Program-made: the position numbers and the translations under genes
Shown here: positions 24,930 through 28,452 of the stretch, one piece after another
How positions within the stretch are numbered: position 1 is the first letter of the stretch
Layout of the letters: every line of letters starts with the position of its first letter
Notes under the pieces: generated by a model
What the model saw: only the letters and a program-made list of their open reading frames with translations
Database searches by the model: none
Told to the model about the DNA's origin: nothing
Virus record (IMG/VR): IMGVR_UViG_3300025151_000214
Coordinates: 1 to 28,452 of that record
DNA: 28,452 nt
Direction: 5' to 3' (one strand)
From: a virus

Positions 24930-25012
24930 TTGTTTAAGGAGTTAGTAAATTGTAACAGACTCCGAACGTTCAGATTAAAAAAGTTTTGTGGTCTATCCCA
25001 CCGTCTAGACGG

Positions 25013-25025
25013 CTAAGGGTGTCCC
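25013..25025 (-). promoter_or_regulatory. Candidate phage RNA polymerase promoter upstream of capsid gene
   Basis: GGGACACCCTTAG on the minus strand, about 85 bases before the capsid ATG. Similar strings occur in three other intergenic gaps (3637-3648, 1830-1842, 935-947). From memory it also resembles the published Syn5 RNA polymerase promoter (ATTGGGCACCCGTAA) in its GGG-CACCC-TA core. A capsid gene flanked by a phage promoter and a terminator is the T7 arrangement. It is inference from pattern only. Confidence 0.4.
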
Positions 25026-25046
25026 TCGTAAGGGGCCAAAGCCAAT

Positions 25047-25085
25047 GACTGGGGGAGGAATCGAACCTCCCCTACACCGTCAGTC
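25047..25085 (-). ncRNA. tRNA acceptor/T-arm-like fold in the capsid gene leader
   Basis: On the minus strand GACTG, an 8-base insertion ACGGTGTA, then GGGGAGG, loop TTCGATT, CCTCCCC and CAGTC. The two stems stack to 12 bp, the length of a tRNA T arm plus acceptor; the loop is a canonical T loop, and the insertion sits on the 5' strand where the D and anticodon arms would be. There is no anticodon arm, the 3' end reads ATTGG rather than ACCA, and no T tract follows. It is not a working tRNA; it may be a tRNA remnant, tRNA mimic or RNA-processing or stability element. Confidence 0.5.
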
Positions 25086-25187
25086 GATCTCTTTATACAC
25101 TACACCACGGTAGCGAAGGGCATCAGTGTGATAACGCTGTGCGCGCTTCTTCTGTGATGCAAGGAAACGAATAAGATTGATGGACAT
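25080..25187 (-). CDS. Very small conserved-looking protein with YRGVVY motif, 35-39 aa
   Basis: Translation from ATG 25187 gives 35 residues starting MSINLIRFLASQKKRAQ and ending RYRGVVYKEID. The RYRGVVY motif resembles the LxYRGVxY signature of DUF4278-type cyanobacterial and cyanophage small proteins. An in-frame TTG at 25199 has a possible ribosome site (GTTAGG) six to eight bases upstream and would add four residues (MYEL). It lies alone between the psbA-downstream cluster and the capsid leader, and its stop overlaps the tRNA-like fold. Function unknown; a small protein call like this is moderately uncertain. Confidence 0.6.
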   Translation of the reverse strand: MSINLIRFLASQKKRAQRYHTDALRYRGVVYKEID

Positions 25188-25205
25188 GAGTTCGTACAAG
25201 ATAAA

Positions 25206-25229
25206 CCTAACCCCCGTTCCATGGTTAGG
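25206..25229 (-). other. Inverted repeat, 7-bp perfect stem
   Basis: CCTAACC and GGTTAGG flank a 10-base loop. No T tract follows on the minus strand, so it is not a standard terminator. A smaller TCCC/GGGA hairpin lies just upstream in transcription (about 25236-25249). The 3' arm carries AGG just ahead of a possible TTG start at 25199, so the stem could hide a ribosome site or protect a processed 3' end. Confidence 0.5.
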
Positions 25230-25267
25230 CAGCATGCGTCCCGAATGGGATGAACGTACGAATAGTG

Positions 25268-25429
25268 TTATGCAGCGTACTTGCGCTTCTTAGCAGTCTT
25301 TGCTGCACGCTTAAAGTTAGCAGAAGTAGGAGCACCTGGAGAACCAGGCTTCCTCATCTTCTCACCACTGCCAGCAGCGATACGCTTGCGCTTGGCGTGG
25401 ATGTTAGCATAGAGTCCGGGTTTAGCCAT
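25268..25429 (-). CDS. Basic conserved cyanophage protein, 53 aa, unknown function
   Basis: Begins MAKPGLYANIHAKRKRIAAG and ends AKKRKYAA; Lys/Arg, Gly and Ala dominate. It overlaps the previous gene by 8 bases. I recall near-identical short proteins (MAKPGLYANIHAKR) in many marine T4-like and T7-like phages, so it is probably a true conserved gene, but its function is unknown. It closes the run of small basic genes behind psbA; a 7-bp hairpin (25206-25229) lies just downstream. Confidence 0.8.
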   Translation of the reverse strand: MAKPGLYANIHAKRKRIAAGSGEKMRKPGSPGAPTSANFKRAAKTAKKRKYAA

Positions 25430-25628
25430 AACGTTTTTTCTTAGTTTTCTTTTTGGCTAGAGGGAGCTGAGGACCAGTCCGCTTAAGAAAGGTATCCTTC
25501 TCGTGAGGATTGTCCGTGCTCTTACCTTTATTGTAGAGCTTTTGTTTCTTCTGTGCACCTTTGTGTCCAGGACCAATCTGAAAAGATTGAGCAATGGTCA
25601 GATCTTTACGATCCTTTTTCTTCTTCAT
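25422..25628 (-). CDS. Lys-rich small protein, 68 aa, unknown function
   Basis: Starts MKKKKDRKDLTIAQSF and ends with a Lys-rich tail (KKKTKKKRYG). The frame is open 93 bases further upstream, but I chose the ATG at 25628 because it overlaps the preceding stop as ATGA, the spacing seen throughout this operon. The protein is soluble, very basic at both ends and disordered-looking, with no known motif. Possible roles include binding DNA or RNA in the prohead or host cell; none is demonstrated. Confidence 0.7.
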   Translation of the reverse strand: MKKKKDRKDLTIAQSFQIGPGHKGAQKKQKLYNKGKSTDNPHEKDTFLKRTGPQLPLAKKKTKKKRYG

Positions 25629-25861
25629 GAGCATTTCCACTTGCGTAATGCAAGAGCCTTCCTTGTAGGACGACCCTTGCTGTCTTTCATTGGTCCTTTG
25701 ACACCGCCCATGCGAGCACAAAAGGACCTCTTACGGCCTGCAGCCTTTTTAGTTTTAGGGTTAGGAGCTGGGGGTTTTAAGTTAGCACCCTCCTTCGCTT
25801 TGAAGTGTCTCCTGCCCGCAGCGGTCAAACCGCCAGAGGGACTTTTGTGTTCTTTACGCAT
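25625..25861 (-). CDS. Small basic conserved cyanophage protein (DUF6321-like), 78 aa
   Basis: Soluble, strongly basic protein with the pattern SPSGGLTAAGRRHF near residues 7-20, a Pro/Lys-rich middle, then GRKRSFCARMGG and the ending KALALRKWKCS. The Cys residues in CARM and WKC could bind metal, but two cysteines are few. I recall this layout as DUF6321, a family widespread in marine phages and of unknown function; that assignment is from memory. Start and stop are tied to neighbours: ATG overlaps the psbA stop and TGA overlaps the next ATG (ATGA), so it is translated from the psbA message. Confidence 0.8.
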   Translation of the reverse strand: MRKEHKSPSGGLTAAGRRHFKAKEGANLKPPAPNPKTKKAAGRKRSFCARMGGVKGPMKDSKGRPTRKALALRKWKCS

Positions 25862-26940
25862 CAGCCAATAGCAGGGGCATTGAGTGCGACAGGTGTGGTC
25901 TCAGCGGCTGCGAGATCCAAGGGGAAGTTGTGTGCGTTACGCTCATGCATAACTTCCATACCCAGACCAGCTCGGTTGAGAACGTCTGCCCAGGTGTTCA
26001 CCACATGACCTTGACTCTCAACAATGGATTGATTGAAGTTGAATCCGTTGAGGTTGAACGCCATGGTGGAGACGCCGAGGGCGGTAAACCAGATGCCCAC
26101 GACCGGCCATGCTGCAAGGAAGAAGTGCAGAGAGCGGCTGTTATTAAACGAAGCATACTGGAAAATCAAACGTCCGAAGTAACCGTGGGCAGCGACAATG
26201 TTATATGTCTCTTCTTCCTGCCCAAACTTGTATCCATAACTCTGCGAGACCTCTTCGGTAGTCTCCCTAATGAGGGACGACGTGACGAGAGATCCGTGCA
26301 TAGCTGAAAAAAGAGCACCACCAAATACCCCAGCAACACCAAGCATATGGAAAGGGTGCATAAGGATGTTGTGCTCCGCTTGGAAGACAAGCATGTAGTT
26401 GAAGGTACCTGAGATTCCGAGGGGCATTGCATCAGAGAAAGATCCTTGTCCGAAGGGGTAAACCAGGAACACGGCAGAGGCAGCTGCAACAGGTGCAGAG
26501 TATGCCACAAAGATCCAAGGACGCATACCTAGTCGATAGCTAAGTTCCCACTCTCGTCCCATGTAAGAATAGATACCAATGAGGAAGTGGAAAACGACAA
26601 GCTGGAATGGACCCCCATTGTAGAGCCATTCATCAAGTGTAGCAGCTTCCCAAATTGGGTAGAAGTGTAGTCCGATGGCATTGCTGCTCGGAACGACGGC
26701 TCCCGATACGATGTTGTTTCCATAGAGGAGGGAGCCTGCAACGGGTTCACGGATTCCATCAATGTCAACAGGCGGAGCGCCAATGAAGGCGATAATAAAA
26801 CAGGTTGTGGCTGCCAGTAAGGTAGGAATCATCAGGATACCAAACCAGCCTACGTATAGACGATTGTTTGTAGAGGTTACCCAGGAACAGAACTGCTCCC
26901 AGTTACTCGTCTGACCTCGCAGTGAAGTAATCGCTGTCAT
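25861..26940 (-). CDS. psbA: Photosystem II reaction centre protein D1
   Basis: D1 core subunit of photosystem II, binding P680, pheophytin, QB and the Mn4CaO5 cluster in the thylakoid membrane. The gene is uninterrupted: 359 residues, five hydrophobic segments, no intron. All key residues are at canonical positions: E130, Tyr161 (TyrZ), D170, E189, H190, H198, H215, S264, H272, H332, E333, H337, D342 and A344, with a C-terminal extension after A344 for CtpA processing. E130 is the form associated with high-light D1. The start lies inside the upstream HNH gene and has no Shine-Dalgarno; the TGA overlaps the next ATG (TGATG). By family knowledge, phage D1 replaces photodamaged host D1 and keeps energy flowing during infection. 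Identification is certain. Confidence 0.99.
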   Translation of the reverse strand: MTAITSLRGQTSNWEQFCSWVTSTNNRLYVGWFGILMIPTLLAATTCFIIAFIGAPPVDIDGIREPVAGSLLYGNNIVSGAVVPSSNAIGLHFYPIWEAATLDEWLYNGGPFQLVVFHFLIGIYSYMGREWELSYRLGMRPWIFVAYSAPVAAASAVFLVYPFGQGSFSDAMPLGISGTFNYMLVFQAEHNILMHPFHMLGVAGVFGGALFSAMHGSLVTSSLIRETTEEVSQSYGYKFGQEEETYNIVAAHGYFGRLIFQYASFNNSRSLHFFLAAWPVVGIWFTALGVSTMAFNLNGFNFNQSIVESQGHVVNTWADVLNRAGLGMEVMHERNAHNFPLDLAAAETTPVALNAPAIG

Positions 26941-27235
26941 GAGTATGTATGTTGTGACAGTTGGCGCAGATTACCCTGCACTTATCTATCTCATCCATAA
27001 TCTTTTGCCAACTGCGATTCGTATGATCACTCAAATTGAATGCCTTATCTGCAGGGTCTAAGTGATCAAACGTCAAAGCCGCAGGATGAGCCTTGTATCC
27101 ACAAAGCTCACACCCACGGTCCATCTTATATTTAGTTATGTATTCCCGCCGTTCGCGGTAACGTTGTCTCCAGTACTCCTTCCGATCAGAAGTTGAACTT
27201 GGCTCCGACTTTGGTTCCGTAGCCATTGTCGTCAT
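26903..27235 (-). CDS. Free-standing HNH endonuclease upstream of and overlapping psbA
   Basis: Small HNH-family nuclease. Zinc-ribbon and HNH residues are visible in order: CELCG, then LTFDHLDP with the central His, then [10 protein letters not shown] with the second Cys pair and final Asn/His. The N-terminal 40 residues are highly basic (Arg/Lys/Tyr), fitting DNA contact. The start is ambiguous: GTG 27238, ATG 27235 or ATG 27226 all lie inside the 3' end of the preceding gene, and I chose the first ATG. The stop at 26903 is 38 bases inside psbA, so its last residues are encoded in another frame of the D1 N-terminus. Free-standing HNH homing enzymes next to psbA are known in cyanophages (F-CphI of S-PM2), and the same role is likely here. 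Target site and activity are not shown by the sequence. Confidence 0.85.
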   Translation of the reverse strand: MTTMATEPKSEPSSTSDRKEYWRQRYRERREYITKYKMDRGCELCGYKAHPAALTFDHLDPADKAFNLSDHTNRSWQKIMDEIDKCRVICANCHNIHTHDSDYFTARSDE

Positions 27236-27530
27236 CACCAGTGATGAAGGAGACTTCGCCGTAGACAGACAGAGTGTCAGTTACGGGGTAGGAACCGCCT
27301 GCTTTACCAGACAGTTCTACATCGCCATCACCAGCGTCAGGAGCCAGGAGGGTAGGACCACCCTGGATATACCAGTTGGAGCCCTCGTAGCCCACGTGGA
27401 CGTCCGTAGCGGTACCGAGATAGTCAGACCCAGCGAAGCCAGAGTTGGCTTCCACGTTCACGTAAGGACCTGCTTGTGCAGCACCATGAATGGAACCGAG
27501 CAGGAGACCAGCAGCAATAATAGATTTCAT
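27186..27530 (-). CDS. Exported small beta-barrel-like (porin-like) protein, 114 aa
   Basis: The first 20 residues are a clear Sec signal peptide (basic start, hydrophobic core, AAQA before the predicted cut at residue 20/21). The mature part is about 94 residues of alternating polar and aromatic or hydrophobic residues in short Gly/Asp-rich-turn strands, and the last residue is Phe (KFNF), the classic end signal of Gram-negative outer-membrane proteins. It is too short for a normal 16-strand porin; a small OmpX/OmpA-like barrel or an oligomer of strands is possible. It sits between hli and the psbA-flanking HNH gene and overlaps both neighbours. Cyanophage homologues are often labelled possible porin, from memory. 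Export of a phage-made envelope protein may alter uptake or superinfection, but nothing here proves that. Confidence 0.75.
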   Translation of the reverse strand: MKSIIAAGLLLGSIHGAAQAGPYVNVEANSGFAGSDYLGTATDVHVGYEGSNWYIQGGPTLLAPDAGDGDVELSGKAGGSYPVTDTLSVYGEVSFITGDDDNGYGTKVGAKFNF

Positions 27531-27643
27531 TTTTTAGGTTTGGATTTGCGGAGTATAGTAAGATCAGCACGTGTGATCTTTTTACGAGGTGCTGCTACGG
27601 CAGCTAACTTTTTTTGTTTGGGTGAGTATTTGCCGTAGGGCAT
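27527..27643 (-). CDS. Small basic cyanophage protein, 38 aa, unknown function
   Basis: A 38-residue protein starting MPYGKYSPKQKKLAAVA and ending KSKPKK, with about a third Lys/Arg and no membrane segment. Start and stop are fixed by overlaps on both sides: ATG overlaps the hli TAA by one base and TGA overlaps the ATG of the barrel-like gene (ATGA). This frame architecture supports real translation despite the small size. I recall similar short MPYGKYSPKQKKLA proteins beside hli/psbA in marine cyanophages, but no function is known. The charge would allow nucleic-acid or membrane-surface binding; that is speculation. Confidence 0.8.
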   Translation of the reverse strand: MPYGKYSPKQKKLAAVAAPRKKITRADLTILRKSKPKK

Positions 27644-27771
27644 TACCAGATACCAGGGATGATCTGTCCAGTGGTGAGGTATGCTCCGACTGCAGCTACG
27701 AAGCCTAGCATAGCCAGGCGTCCGTTCAGCTTCTCAGCTTTTTCCCAGTGGGTTTCGTAGAAGTCGTTCAT
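27643..27771 (-). CDS. hli: High-light-inducible protein (Hli/HLIP), 42 aa
   Basis: Single-helix chlorophyll-binding protein of the thylakoid membrane, thought to bind free pigment and quench excess energy near photosystem II under stress. Translation gives 42 residues with the ELIP/HLIP helix: the motif EKLNGRLAMLGF at residues 13-24 contains the Glu and Asn chlorophyll ligands and the Arg of the salt bridge, followed by a Gly/Ala-rich membrane helix and the ending TGQIIPGIW. The length is usual for phage Hli proteins. Its ATG overlaps the scaffold stop (ATGA) and its TAA overlaps the next ATG (TAATG), so translation is probably coupled to the late structural operon. Together with psbA downstream it forms the phage photosynthesis cassette. 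The gene is host-derived by family knowledge. Identification is very secure. Confidence 0.95.
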   Translation of the reverse strand: MNDFYETHWEKAEKLNGRLAMLGFVAAVGAYLTTGQIIPGIW

Positions 27772-28452
27772 ACCTTGAGGTTAGAGCGTTCAAGTTTGCG
27801 CATAACGTCCATGCGATATGCGTCATCATTATCATAGCGAGGATCCGACATGTCGCGGACAACCTCAGCCATGCTGCGGTAAGCCTGTCCAGTAGAGGAC
27901 TGCTTACCAGTAACAAGGTCAGGGGTACGACCCACTGCGTCCTCGTACTGACCGACCAGTGCCTTTACAGCAAACCGGACGGCTGCTTCGTTGGCAGTGT
28001 TGATGACTTCATCGAAAGCTTCGATGTCAGCCTCAGGCAGGTTCTCACTTGCCCACTGCACAACGTCAGCGTAGCCTTGTTCACCACCAGCAATAGCTTT
28101 GATGTCAGAGATTGAGCTTTCAGGAAGGGTAGACTCTGCATCATCATAGCCTAGCTGGTTGCGAAGGCCGCCAAGATAAGCATCAATAGTTTCGTCGGAG
28201 AAGCCAGCTTCATTGAGTTCGTCATACATCTCAGGAGTGAGAGTACCATCGTTCTCATAGAAGTGATCGTTCATAGCCCACGGGTCGATGCCGTTTTCTG
28301 AAAACACATCAGCGAGGTTGTCACCGTATGCCTCAGCGACTGCGTCAAAGTTAACGTAGCCGTCATCATCGTAGCGTTCATAATCGCCTTCCGTGGATTC
28401 TTCGTCGTACTCTCCTTCTTCTTCTACTTCTGCTTCTCCACTATCATCTTCG
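27768..28452 (-). CDS. Capsid assembly scaffolding protein (T7 gp9-like), 5' end outside window
   Basis: Internal scaffold that guides major capsid protein into procapsids and leaves before DNA is packaged. The frame is open to the window edge (first complete codon at 28451), so the N-terminus is missing. A GTG at 28307 is in frame but internal: the 48 residues upstream of it are equally protein-like and very acidic (Glu/Asp/Tyr-rich), as is usual for the N-terminal half of T7-like scaffolds. The rest is an acidic, mostly helical protein with a basic C-terminal tail (about the last 15 residues, ending KLERSNLKV), which in this family contacts the capsid protein. It lies upstream of the capsid gene as in T7, separated by the hli/psbA cassette as in marine cyanopodoviruses. 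Its TGA overlaps the hli ATG (ATGA). The call rests on composition and position; I see no catalytic motif. Confidence 0.8.
   Translation of the reverse strand, partial: EDDSGEAEVEEEGEYDEESTEGDYERYDDDGYVNFDAVAEAYGDNLADVFSENGIDPWAMNDHFYENDGTLTPEMYDELNEAGFSDETIDAYLGGLRNQLGYDDAESTLPESSISDIKAIAGGEQGYADVVQWASENLPEADIEAFDEVINTANEAAVRFAVKALVGQYEDAVGRTPDLVTGKQSSTGQAYRSMAEVVRDMSDPRYDNDDAYRMDVMRKLERSNLKV

Noticed and set aside
25047-25118. Complete tRNA on the minus strand (A-box-like TGGTGTAGTG plus T arm)
   Set aside because: The A-box-like bases code for RYRGVVY in the 35-aa gene, the acceptor arms GCTACCG and CCCAGTC do not pair, and no anticodon arm forms. Only the T-arm/acceptor mimic remains.

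Overview
The window is the late (structural and packaging) half of a T7-like cyanophage genome, most likely a podovirus infecting marine Synechococcus or a close relative. The evidence is the T7 gene order (scaffold, capsid, tail tubes, internal virion proteins, fibre, holin, small and large terminase), full-length psbA (photosystem II D1) and hli (high-light-inducible) genes, and a set of small proteins I recognise from marine cyanophages. Every supported gene is on the minus strand, so the window is read from high to low coordinates. Nearly all junctions are stop-start overlaps (ATGA, TAATG, TGATG) or short overlaps, so the region probably forms a few long operons with coupled translation.

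Region by region in transcription order: (1) 28452-27768 is the scaffold gene, cut by the window edge. (2) 27771-25861 is the auxiliary photosynthesis cassette: hli, a 38-aa basic protein, a small exported beta-barrel-like protein, a free-standing HNH nuclease whose 3' end runs into psbA, then psbA. (3) 25861-25080 holds four small proteins, three of them rich in Lys and Arg. (4) 25085-24930 is a structured leader with a tRNA acceptor/T-arm-like fold and a candidate phage promoter, followed by the major capsid gene and a strong intrinsic terminator. (5) 23782-12800 encodes tail tubes A and B, gp13-like, gp14-like, gp15-like (with a C-terminal lytic-transglycosylase-like domain) and gp16-like proteins. 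(6) 12800-7317 is a giant 1827-aa fibre: T7 gp17 N-terminus, beta-helix, two arrays of about 17-residue repeats and an S74 self-cleaving chaperone. (7) 7327-5402 is a cluster of small membrane or exported proteins including the holin. (8) 5424-1864 is the packaging module: small terminase, two basic proteins, an HNH nuclease and large terminase. (9) 1863-936 has a terminator and structured RNA, thyX and a 28-aa membrane microprotein.

Positions 531-935 are GC-rich and apparently noncoding. After them come three small genes that look like left-end early genes. I infer that the genome ends meet here in a circularised or concatemeric assembly, but no terminal repeat can be proved from one copy.

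As a system, psbA and hli keep photosystem II working during infection, thyX supplies dTMP, the scaffold, capsid and tail genes build the particle, the gp14-16 core ejects DNA through the envelope, and terminase packages concatemers. The least explained items are the repeated GGGAC-CCC-TTA motif in four intergenic regions, the tRNA-like fold before the capsid gene, the duplicated fibre module, and an exported-protein frame with no ordinary start codon near its signal peptide.
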